From contig JACWMK010000051.1 of the NCBI GenBank assembly GCA_015661405.1, positions 1-15,020 on the forward strand: a DNA stretch of 15,020 nt. The letters run 5' to 3'. This document shows, in pieces, positions 7,975 to 14,467 of the stretch. Below the pieces are notes generated by a model. It was not told where the DNA came from. It ran no database searches and worked only from the letters and a program-made list of their open reading frames with translations. The translations under genes were made by a program, and so were the position numbers. Position 1 is the first letter of the stretch, and every line of letters begins with the position of its first letter. This DNA is from Methanobacterium sp. GTDB lineage: Archaea > Methanobacteriota > Methanobacteria > Methanobacteriales > Methanobacteriaceae.

Positions 7975-9201
7975 ATGATTTGGAAAGGAAAAAATGTGCT
8001 TATTACTGGTATAAGTGGGTTTGCTGGTTCATATCTTGCAGATAAGCTTTTAGAATATGATGTCAATGTTTTTGGGTTAATAAGAAAGAGAGCTGATGGA
8101 ATAGCTAAGAACCTGGTTGATCATGGAATTACTCATAATGTAAATTTAATTGAAGGTGATTTAACGGATATTACATCCATTGCGAATAGTTTAGATAAAT
8201 CAGAGCCGGATTTCATATTTCATCTTGCCGCTCAATCCTTTGTGCCTCGGTCATTCGAAAATTCTATGGAAACTCAAATGATAAATTGTATTGGCACTGC
8301 TAACCTTTTAGATGCTGTTAGGATAAAAGATTTTGATTCAAAAATAATTTTTGCAGGTTCAAGCGAAGAATATGGGTTGGTTATATCCTCTGCTGAACAT
8401 TATGAAATAGCGAAAAAGGAATATGGAACTATATTCCCGGAACCTGAAAACATACCAGAGTTACCTATAACTGAAAACAACCCTCTAAGACCAATGTCAC
8501 CTTATGCAGTGTCCAAGGTCTATGGGGATTTTATGATGAGGAATTATTATCATTCTTATGGTTTAAATACAGTTGTTTCAAGGGCTTTTAATCATGAAGG
8601 TGCTGGTAGAGGTTTAATGTTTGTAACTTCAGTGATAACTAGTCAAATAATGAAACTGAAATTTGGTGAATTAGATAAAATTACAATTGGAAATATCAAT
8701 GCTTTCAGGGACTGGTCACATGTAAATGATATTATAAATGGATATATCACCCTAGCAGAAAACGGGAATGCAGGAGAAGTCTACAATCAAGGTTCAATGA
8801 GGACTAACTCTGTTTTAAGTTATATATTAATTGGTTTAGAAGAAGCAGGTTGGAAAATTGATAAAATTGAGACTATGAATGGTGAAAAACTTATTAAAAA
8901 TCCTACTGAGATTGATAGTAGTCAGATCTTCAATGTTAAATTCGATAAAACTAAGGTTGATAGAATGATGCTTGAAGGTGAATTGGAATATTCGTTAAAT
9001 GATGTTAAAATCTATGTATACACTAATAAGGGTAAAATATCCATTGAATTTAATCCTGATCGATTCAGGCCAGCTGAAGTTCCTATATTATTGTCTGACA
9101 CAGAGAAAATTCAAAAGAAGGGTGCAGTTATCCGACATACTCTCAATGATATAATTAAAGATCAGCTGAATTATTTCATTAAAAAAGAAAATAGAATTTA
9201 A
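7975..9201 (+). CDS. NAD(P)-dependent nucleotide-sugar dehydratase/epimerase, GDP-mannose 4,6-dehydratase-like
   Basis: This extended short-chain dehydrogenase is probably a GDP-mannose 4,6-dehydratase or close relative that makes GDP-4-keto-6-deoxymannose, precursor of deoxyhexoses. TGISGFAGSY at about 11-20 is the dinucleotide-binding GxxGxxG, GDLTD at 61-65 follows beta-3, and HLAAQSFV is at 83-90. The active site is GSSEEYG (128-134) with Y177 and K181 of YxxxK. FRPAEVP near 364-370 is the substrate-end motif shared by GDP-mannose dehydratases. At 408 residues it is longer than the usual 320-350. The excess lies between about 305 and 358, where beta-rich sequence (VKIYVYTNKGKISIEF) interrupts the C-terminal sugar domain, plus a longer loop at 135-170. 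GGAG at 7963-7966 lies eight bases before the ATG. A UDP- or CDP-sugar substrate remains possible. No partner reductase is visible in the window. Confidence 0.8.
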   Translation: MIWKGKNVLITGISGFAGSYLADKLLEYDVNVFGLIRKRADGIAKNLVDHGITHNVNLIEGDLTDITSIANSLDKSEPDFIFHLAAQSFVPRSFENSMETQMINCIGTANLLDAVRIKDFDSKIIFAGSSEEYGLVISSAEHYEIAKKEYGTIFPEPENIPELPITENNPLRPMSPYAVSKVYGDFMMRNYYHSYGLNTVVSRAFNHEGAGRGLMFVTSVITSQIMKLKFGELDKITIGNINAFRDWSHVNDIINGYITLAENGNAGEVYNQGSMRTNSVLSYILIGLEEAGWKIDKIETMNGEKLIKNPTEIDSSQIFNVKFDKTKVDRMMLEGELEYSLNDVKIYVYTNKGKISIEFNPDRFRPAEVPILLSDTEKIQKKGAVIRHTLNDIIKDQLNYFIKKENRI

Positions 9202-9268
9202 TTATATGATATTATTCTCATCAGGAGAAAATTTATCTGCATTTAAAATTTAAAATCCGGTAAGTTAT

Positions 9269-10426
9269 ATGGAAACATTAAAATCTGAATTAAAAAAAAC
9301 TCATTCTGCAAATAATCCTTTAGTTTCCATTATTACTCCGACATATAATCATGAAAAATTCATTGGAACATGTATAGAAAGTGTTTTAAAACAAACTTAT
9401 CAAAATTGGGAAATGATTATAATTGATGATGGTTCTACAGATAAAACTGGCGTTGTTGTGGCTAAATACAATGATGATAGAATTAAATATGTGAAACAAG
9501 AAAATTTAGGTATTTGGAAACTTAGCGAGACATATAATAAAGCTTTAGATATGTCGATGGGAGATTTAGTAGCTATTTTAGAAGGAGATGATGCTTGGCC
9601 TAATTTCAAATTAGAAGAACAATTAAAGATCTTTGAGAAAAATAATGTAGTATTAAGTTGGGGCAGAAAGAATACTATAAATGATAAGAATGAAGTTATT
9701 GCATTTGACCTTTCAAGTCTAAAACAGTTTAGTATTATGTCTCAAGAAGAAATAATTAGAAATCTTATTATAGAAAATTTTATACAACCTTGCACTGTTA
9801 TAATTGATAAAAATGCTTTATTATCGATTGGAGGTTTTTTACAAGATAAAAATACACCTTTTGTTGATTATACTACTTTTTTGAAACTTAGTTTGAAGGG
9901 CAGGTTTTATCCATTGGACAGAGTATTGGGCTATTGGAGGAAACATAAATCACAGGTAACCACTATAAATGAAACTGAAGTGAATAAAGCTTTTATGGTT
10001 TCTGTTGATTTTTATGAAAAATTAGATCCTTCAATAAAAAATAAAATAAATTTTAATATTCATGATAAATTAAATTTTTACAAGAATAAATTAAATGACC
10101 AAATTGCGGTATCCGCAAGAGTATCTTTAATAGAAGGTAATTGGAATGAAGCATTAATCCAATATAAAAGTTTATTCCGTAAAGGAAATTTTTTCATTAA
10201 ATTACAATCCTTTGTTGGTATTATTTGTGTTATTTTTAGAAAAAATTTTGAATGGGTATCCGTAATATCATGTAAACCTAAGTTACGTGATAGTTCGGGG
10301 GAATGGGATTCAACATTATTTGATAAGAATAATAATTTATCTAAATTCTTCAAAATTCAAATTTTCGTTTTTAAAGTGTTTTTAAGATTAGATCCCAATG
10401 AGTATTTCATCGATTTTTCGGTATAA
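9269..10426 (+). CDS. Family 2 glycosyltransferase
   Basis: This inverting GT-A enzyme has the classic N-terminal fold: PLVSIITPTYNHEKFIGTCI at about 17-36, the IDDGSTD nucleotide-binding motif at 52-58, ENLGIWKLSETYNKAL at about 78-93, and EGDDAW at 105-110, where D107/D108 take the place of the DxD metal site. GRFYPLDRVLGYWRKHKSQV (about 211-230) is typical of the C-terminal end of the catalytic domain. About 150 further residues follow; they are helical and basic, with one hydrophobic stretch near 310-325 that might touch the membrane. No clear transmembrane anchor is present, unlike the first gene. The ATG at 9269 has only a weak GGTAAG seven bases upstream. It lies 67 bp after the dehydratase and ends the + strand locus facing a convergent operon. 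Confidence 0.87.
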   Translation: METLKSELKKTHSANNPLVSIITPTYNHEKFIGTCIESVLKQTYQNWEMIIIDDGSTDKTGVVVAKYNDDRIKYVKQENLGIWKLSETYNKALDMSMGDLVAILEGDDAWPNFKLEEQLKIFEKNNVVLSWGRKNTINDKNEVIAFDLSSLKQFSIMSQEEIIRNLIIENFIQPCTVIIDKNALLSIGGFLQDKNTPFVDYTTFLKLSLKGRFYPLDRVLGYWRKHKSQVTTINETEVNKAFMVSVDFYEKLDPSIKNKINFNIHDKLNFYKNKLNDQIAVSARVSLIEGNWNEALIQYKSLFRKGNFFIKLQSFVGIICVIFRKNFEWVSVISCKPKLRDSSGEWDSTLFDKNNNLSKFFKIQIFVFKVFLRLDPNEYFIDFSV

Positions 10427-10435
10427 TTTTGAACA

Positions 10436-10441
10436 TTTTTT
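10436..10441 (+). terminator. Oligo-T terminator candidate at the end of the glycan locus
   Basis: Six T follow ten bases after the stop codon of the last + strand glycosyltransferase, in the 70-bp gap between convergent genes. Oligo-T alone can terminate archaeal transcription. There is no stem immediately before it, so confidence is low. Confidence 0.3.
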
Positions 10442-10465
10442 ATCATAAAGGAGATAATGTAAATT

Positions 10466-10500
10466 TTAGTTTAAATCAAACGCTTTTATTATTAAACTAA
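10466..10500. terminator. Hairpin between convergent genes, possible bidirectional terminator
   Basis: TTAGTTTAA at 10466-10474 is the exact reverse complement of 10492-10500, leaving a 17-nt loop. The right arm overlaps the stop codon of the DUF2304 gene on the minus strand. Its position between two convergent transcription units suggests a terminator or an RNA-end stabilising stem, but the stem is AT-rich and the minus strand has no T-run after it. Confidence 0.3.
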
Positions 10501-10859
10501 TTTTGATTCTCTTCATCTTCCTTTAATTCAATGTTTTCTCTTTGAAGAGCTATTTCTCTTACTAAGTGTGTTATTTCCTGTTCAATATTTTCTATCATAT
10601 TATATATTTTGAAGATGAGGTAATAGCAGCCTATGATTCCTAGAATGAATATCAGATCTAGTCCTCGGCCTACACCGGTTAGGGTTGCAAATTCTCCTGT
10701 TGATTGTGGGAATATTGATATTATTATTATTAATATCCATATGATATTCCATACTAGAAGCATGCCCAGGGACATTTTTCCTTCTCTAAATCTTAATAAA
10801 GTGAATATTATGCCTATGATTCCTATTAGAACTCCGATGTATTGATATACCATTACCAT
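10497..10859 (-). CDS. DUF2304 family small membrane protein
   Basis: This 120-residue protein has three predicted membrane helices (about 5-23, 30-50 and 67-87) and a charged coiled-coil tail from about 85 to 115 rich in glutamate. The layout, the FREGKMS loop after the first helix and TGVGRGLD near 61-68 match the DUF2304 family, whose biochemical role is not established. It is the second gene of a minus-strand pair, 34 bases after a Dpm1-like glycosyltransferase that lacks membrane helices; members of this family are commonly found beside such enzymes. I infer that it anchors or assists its partner in polyprenyl-phosphate sugar transfer. AGGAG at 10869-10873 is nine bases from the chosen ATG; a second in-frame ATG two codons later is less well placed. 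Confidence 0.85.
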   Translation of the reverse strand: MVMVYQYIGVLIGIIGIIFTLLRFREGKMSLGMLLVWNIIWILIIIISIFPQSTGEFATLTGVGRGLDLIFILGIIGCYYLIFKIYNMIENIEQEITHLVREIALQRENIELKEDEENQN

Positions 10860-10893
10860 TCTTAAAAACTCCTAGATATAAAATTTTTATTAA

Positions 10894-11628
10894 TTATCTT
10901 AAGATTTCCCTTATCATTTTAACAAGTATTTTAAATCCTATTTTGGCATTAGTTCCTTTGGAGAGGGAATAATCCGTGTAAATAGTTTCAATAGGTACTT
11001 CTTCCATTCTAAGATTTTTGTGTTTAATTTCTCTTATAATCTCTGATGAAACTCCGTACTCTCTTGATTCTATATCAAGGGCTTTAGCTGCTTTATAATT
11101 AAAAGCCCTTAAACCTGATTGTGAATCTTTAACATTTGCATTGTAGAAAATTCTCGTGATTAAATTCATTATTTGATTAGATCGTTTCTTATGTTGAGGC
11201 ATTTCATTAAAATCACGTATTCCTATGACGACATCGGCTCGTCCTTCTATTATAGGACGGCAAACTGGAAGTATATCTTCCGGGTTATGCTGGCCATCAG
11301 CATCAAATGTCACCATAATATCAGCGTTTTTCTTAAGGGCAGCTTCAATACCTGTTTTAAGAGTGGCACCCAGTCCTCGATTTATAGGATGTTGATAAAG
11401 ATATCCTCTTCCGGGATGATCTTTTATTAAATCTTGAACAATCTGGTAAGTGTTATCCCGTGATCCATCATCTATTACTATCAGATTCAAACCCATCTTA
11501 AAGAGACGTTCTAGAACATCTCCTATAAATTTTTCTTCATTGTAGGCGGGTATAATCATCCATATCAGTAAATCTGATTCTGGAAATAATTTATAAGAAT
11601 CAGGTTTTTTATCGGTTTCAATGAGCAT
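10894..11628 (-). CDS. Dpm1-like polyprenyl-phosphate glycosyltransferase (GT2)
   Basis: This is a GT2 enzyme of the dolichol-phosphate mannose/glucose synthase type, expected to transfer a sugar from a nucleotide donor to a polyprenyl phosphate at the cytoplasmic membrane face. Motifs in order are MIIPAYNEEKFIGDVL at about 24-39, VIDDGSRDNT at 51-60, NRGLGATLKTGIEAAL at about 83-98, the metal-binding DADGQH at 109-114, and DSQSGLRAF at about 168-176, a hallmark of this branch. It ends at residue 244 with no C-terminal helices, and the DUF2304 gene directly downstream encodes three. GGAG at 11635-11638 lies six bases from the ATG. The N-terminal 20 residues before the first strand are a short extension of unclear value. 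The product could feed lipid-linked sugars to glycan assembly outside the cell, but the donor sugar is unknown. Confidence 0.88.
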   Translation of the reverse strand: MLIETDKKPDSYKLFPESDLLIWMIIPAYNEEKFIGDVLERLFKMGLNLIVIDDGSRDNTYQIVQDLIKDHPGRGYLYQHPINRGLGATLKTGIEAALKKNADIMVTFDADGQHNPEDILPVCRPIIEGRADVVIGIRDFNEMPQHKKRSNQIMNLITRIFYNANVKDSQSGLRAFNYKAAKALDIESREYGVSSEIIREIKHKNLRMEEVPIETIYTDYSLSKGTNAKIGFKILVKMIREILR

Positions 11629-11639
11629 TTTATTCTCCG

Positions 11640-11680
11640 AAATTTGATTTAAATTCGTTTTTATAGGTTAAATCAAATTT
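11640..11680 (-). repeat. 13-bp perfect inverted repeat around the presumed promoter of the Dpm1-like operon
   Basis: AAATTTGATTTAA at 11640-11652 is the exact reverse complement of 11668-11680, with a 15-nt centre. Read on the minus strand, that centre contains CTATAAAAA, a TATA-like box about 35 nt from the ATG at 11628, and the lower arm abuts the GGAG ribosome binding site. An operator covering the promoter or a 5' leader hairpin would both fit. The arms are AT-rich, so chance is not excluded. Confidence 0.4.
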
Positions 11681-11801
11681 TAAGGATTATTTAGGTTTAC
11701 AATTCTATATTTATATTGTTTATTCTATAAATTATTCAATATTTTTTAATAAAAATATAGTCATGAATGATATTTAAAGCAAAATTATCTATTTTTTTGT
11801 T

Positions 11802-11811
11802 AAAAAAAAAA
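11802..11811 (-). terminator. Oligo-T terminator candidate for the flavoprotein gene
   Basis: Ten A on the plus strand are ten T on the minus strand, about 80 nt beyond the stop codon of the iron-sulfur flavoprotein gene and before the promoter of the next minus-strand operon. It is the longest T-run on the minus strand in this gap. Homopolymer runs are frequent in this DNA. Confidence 0.35.
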
Positions 11812-11890
11812 TTTTTATAAAAATTTACCATAAATTTTTTTATCTGAATAAATTATCTTTCAACCTGGATTTCTAAATAGTAACGGATTA

Positions 11891-12487
11891 TTATTTAATT
11901 CTAGAGCTTATTAATTTTGTTGCCAGTTCAGCTACCCGTTTTCCTAGATTAATTGAAGTCTCTATTCCATGTTCATCCTGTTTAGTGTCACCTACTACTC
12001 CGCCCATGCCTGTTCCCCCATAATGGGCCAGTGGAGCGCCGTCACCAACTATTATAGCATCATGTATAAGCAGAAATTCATGCATAGCTGATATAGTCGT
12101 TTCTTGGCCACCATTCCTTGATGCACCTACACTAATTGCTCCTGCGACTTTGTCTCTGAGTTTAAAGTCAATTCTCAAGGGTCGTGAACGATCCATAAAG
12201 ATCTTCATTTGTGAAGTTACATTTCCAAAATATACGGGACTGCCTAGAATTAATCCGTCAGCTTCCCCTAATTTCTTAATTATATCTTGCATATCATCAT
12301 ATATGGCACATTCACCAGTGCTTTTGCATATGTCACAGCCTATGCAGGGTTCAATTTCAGCTGAACCTAAATTTATTAAATCAGTTTCAGCACCAACTTC
12401 TTCAGCTGATTCCAAAGCTTTTATTATAAGAATTTCAGTATTACTTCCAGTCCTCGGACTTCCTATAACTCCAATGATCTTAACCAA
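11891..12487 (-). CDS. Iron-sulfur flavoprotein (NADPH-dependent FMN reductase family)
   Basis: This flavodoxin-fold electron-transfer protein is expected to bind FMN and a 4Fe-4S cluster. GSPRTGSNT at 9-17 is the FMN-phosphate loop, and LGSPVYFGNVTSQMKIFMDR at about 81-100 is the second FMN-binding region. Cysteines 48, 51, 54 and 60 form C-x2-C-x2-C-x5-C, the compact spacing known from the Methanosarcina iron-sulfur flavoprotein Isf; this separates it from plain FMN reductases. Its 198 residues are typical. Isf-type proteins of methanogens have been linked to oxygen and peroxide reduction, so an oxidative-stress role is plausible but inferred. The start is TTG at 12487 with GAGGATGTGA upstream; no in-frame ATG gives the complete FMN loop. 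It stands alone, divergent from the MnmC2-like gene. Confidence 0.9.
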   Translation of the reverse strand: MVKIIGVIGSPRTGSNTEILIIKALESAEEVGAETDLINLGSAEIEPCIGCDICKSTGECAIYDDMQDIIKKLGEADGLILGSPVYFGNVTSQMKIFMDRSRPLRIDFKLRDKVAGAISVGASRNGGQETTISAMHEFLLIHDAIIVGDGAPLAHYGGTGMGGVVGDTKQDEHGIETSINLGKRVAELATKLISSRIK

Positions 12488-12491
12488 ATTT

Positions 12492-12501
12492 TCACATCCT
12501 C
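12492..12501 (-). promoter_or_regulatory. Ribosome binding site supporting a TTG start
   Basis: On the minus strand this reads GAGGATGTGA, close to the archaeal anti-16S complement. Its GAGG part is ten bases from the TTG at 12487. The ATG inside the motif is followed directly by an out-of-frame TGA and cannot be the start. Confidence 0.5.
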
Positions 12502-12521
12502 TATAAAAATATACAATTAAT

Positions 12522-12544
12522 ATATATGTTTAAATATATGTTTA
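12522..12544. repeat. Tandem 11-bp repeat in the divergent promoter region
   Basis: ATATATGTTTA occurs at 12522-12532 and 12534-12544, a period of 12 bp. It lies upstream of the flavoprotein gene (minus strand), about 35-57 nt from its TTG start, where TATA or regulator sites would be. It may be two overlapping TATA-like boxes or an operator; low complexity is an alternative. Confidence 0.3.
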
Positions 12545-12639
12545 TCTTCTAAAACTTAAACGATTTCTTTAAATGATCAAATTTTTTTACATTTAAATAG
12601 TCAAAATATGATTTTAAGTTTTTAAATTTAATTAAAAAA

Positions 12640-12649
12640 TTTATAAAAT
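12640..12649 (+). promoter_or_regulatory. Possible TATA box for the MnmC2-like gene
   Basis: TTTATAAAAT lies 53-62 nt ahead of the ATG at 12702. Transcription would start near 12668, giving a leader of roughly 30 nt that includes the GAAGG and AGGTC motifs. Several similar AT-rich boxes are nearby. Confidence 0.3.
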
Positions 12650-12701
12650 ATTTTTTTTGAGTTTAAAATAAAGTTAATTTTTAAGAAGGTTAGAAAAGGT
12701 C

Positions 12702-13991
12702 ATGAATAATCAAGTAAATATGGAAACCCTCACTTTACCAATAGAATTATTGAATATGGTAAGTAATTACTTCAAAAGGGAAAAAGAAGGAGATATAACT
12801 GCCAGATCTAGTGCTGTACAGTATTTAAAAAATTTTTTGATTGAAACTTCTGATGGATCTTATACTTTAAAGTCAGATGTAATTAATGGTTCTACAGAAA
12901 CAATGCACACTCATCATGGTGCATTGGAGGAATCCATCCAGAAATATATAGAACCCTCCAAGCTTAGAGATAAAATCATTTCTAAAGATGAAATTCGAAT
13001 ATTAGATACTTGCAGTGGTTTAGGTTATAATGCTGCAGCTGTTCTAGATTTATGGCAATCTATCCCGAATAATTGTAAAATTAAGTTAGATATGGTGGAA
13101 ATATCCAGAGAAACTTTAGCTATCACACTTCTTATTCCCAATCCTTTAAAAGCTTATGAAATAATTAAAAAGGCAGTAGAAGATGAACTATATAATGAAG
13201 GATTTCTCTCATCGAGATACGAGAAAAAGGAGACGCCGGAGAATGTAGATATCAACATTTATTGCATGGATATCCGTGAGCTTATAAAGAATTTACTAGA
13301 GAGTAAATTATCAAAGACTGAAAATGTTAAGTCTCTTATTGATGATGGAATGTATGATATCATATTTCTTGATCCGTTCAGTCCCCTATTAACGCCTGAA
13401 CTTTACACTCTGGATTTTTTTAAAGCTTTAAAGCAGGTTATAAAAAAGGATGGTCTTATTTTAACTTATACTTCAGCAGCTCCGGTTAGATCTGCTTTTA
13501 TTGAAGCAGGTTTCCATGTAGGTGAAGGTCCCCGATTTGGCAGGAAACGGGGTGGCACTATAGCTTCTATTTCTGCTGAATTAATCCTGAAAGACTTATT
13601 AATGGAAGATGAGAGGATGATTGCTTTAAGTGATGTGGGTGTACCTTTCCGAGATCCTAAACTTAATAATACTAGTCAATATGTTATGGAGTTGAGGAGT
13701 AGTGAACGTGAATTATTAAGGAATAATAAATTGAAATTTGCATCCACTGTTAAAACACCAATATACCTCTTAGAAGATTTGGAAGATGGTCGATTAAAAC
13801 GTAGAGTACTGAAAAATCTTCATAAAATGGGTTTTGAGGATTTAAATTCACTGGAATTCCGGTATGTGTTATGCCCACAATACAATGAGTGTATATGTGG
13901 CAATGAATGTGAATCATTCGATAATTCACATGAAAGAATAATTGAAATGAGTCATCGATTGCAAATAGTGATTAAAAAAAAAGATAAATAA
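12702..13991 (+). CDS. MnmC2-like SAM-dependent methyltransferase (probable tRNA modification) with cysteine-bearing C-terminus
   Basis: This is a Rossmann-fold methyltransferase related to the methyltransferase half of bacterial MnmC, which finishes mnm5U at tRNA position 34. TSDGSYTLKS at 49-58 and HTHHGALEES at 69-78 match the MnmC entry region. ILDTCSGLGYNAAAVLD (100-116) is SAM motif I. FLDPFSPLLTPELYTLDFF at about 222-240, TYTSAAPVRSAF at 255-266 and GPRFGRKRGG (276-285) are the MnmC catalytic-side motifs. The FAD oxidase half is absent. There is a longer connector at 145-190 and a further region after 300 with VGVPFRDPKLN (312-322). The tail has cysteines 391, 397, 399 and 403, perhaps a metal site. 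The ATG at 12702 has AGGTC just before it. A tRNA substrate is inferred from family and from tgtA downstream. Confidence 0.85.
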   Translation: MNNQVNMETLTLPIELLNMVSNYFKREKEGDITARSSAVQYLKNFLIETSDGSYTLKSDVINGSTETMHTHHGALEESIQKYIEPSKLRDKIISKDEIRILDTCSGLGYNAAAVLDLWQSIPNNCKIKLDMVEISRETLAITLLIPNPLKAYEIIKKAVEDELYNEGFLSSRYEKKETPENVDINIYCMDIRELIKNLLESKLSKTENVKSLIDDGMYDIIFLDPFSPLLTPELYTLDFFKALKQVIKKDGLILTYTSAAPVRSAFIEAGFHVGEGPRFGRKRGGTIASISAELILKDLLMEDERMIALSDVGVPFRDPKLNNTSQYVMELRSSERELLRNNKLKFASTVKTPIYLLEDLEDGRLKRRVLKNLHKMGFEDLNSLEFRYVLCPQYNECICGNECESFDNSHERIIEMSHRLQIVIKKKDK

Positions 13992-14043
13992 AAAATATTT
14001 ATAAATAATTTTTAATTTATTTTATTCAATCATCTTTTTAAAT

Positions 14044-14075
14044 CAGTATTATTGAAAATACTGTTTAAGTTTTTT
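14044..14075 (+). terminator. Hairpin plus T-run terminator of the MnmC2-like gene
   Basis: CAGTATT at 14044-14050 pairs perfectly with AATACTG at 14057-14063 around a 6-nt loop, followed by TTTTTT at 14070-14075. The structure starts 53 nt after the stop codon. It is the best-formed terminator in the window. Confidence 0.5.
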
Positions 14076-14453
14076 CTAAAATTTACAAGATAAAAAAAAA
14101 ATACTTTCGGAATATATAAACATGTATTGAAATGTGGTTAAATTTGGAAAAACTATTTTTAAATGATAAATTATAGATTTAAACAATAGAATGAATGCAA
14201 ATTTTAGAATTAAAATTAATGGATAAAATATTAACATTTAATAATTAAATAAATCTTATAAAAAAAAATTGTTTAAATCAAATAGGTTTTTTTTAATGAT
14301 TTTACAGTTCTATTATTATTATAAGCTAACAGATTTAAAACATTATTAACGTATTAAATCCTTGAAAATAAATCAACTGATAAAAATATCTTTAAACTGA
14401 TCTAAATGTTTTACTGATATCTAAAATTTTGAAAATATTTTTTAAACTTATAA

Positions 14454-14458
14454 GGGTG
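14454..14458 (+). promoter_or_regulatory. Ribosome binding site deciding the TTG start of tgtA
   Basis: GGGTG is nine bases upstream of the TTG at 14468 and matches the archaeal GGTG core. No in-frame ATG lies before residue 30, which is well inside the conserved domain. Confidence 0.5.
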
Positions 14459-14467
14459 TAAAAAAAA

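Larger units (their letters stand above)
13992..14467. other. 476-bp spacer without a recognisable gene
   Basis: Only very short open frames occur, none with a family resemblance. It contains the hairpin/T-run terminator of the upstream gene, a TATA-like AATATATAAA near 14111-14120 with nothing convincing behind it, and the tgtA ribosome binding site at its right end. No tRNA, CRISPR or transposon remnant is visible. Confidence 0.6.

Noticed and set aside
10078..10353. 91-residue minus-strand frame at the end of the last GT2 gene
   Set aside because: It is antisense to the continuous glycosyltransferase frame, with no domain resemblance or start signal.
11173..11430. 85-residue plus-strand frame opposite the Dpm1-like gene
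   Set aside because: It is antisense to a gene with all catalytic motifs intact, so there is no reason to call it.
12150..12506. 118-residue plus-strand frame opposite the flavoprotein gene
   Set aside because: The minus-strand frame has clear FMN and cysteine motifs; the plus-strand frame shows no recognisable fold and is antisense.
14111..14200. TATA-like box with a 14-codon frame downstream in the second spacer
   Set aside because: The frame is tiny with no ribosome binding site, and TATA-like strings are frequent in DNA this AT-rich.
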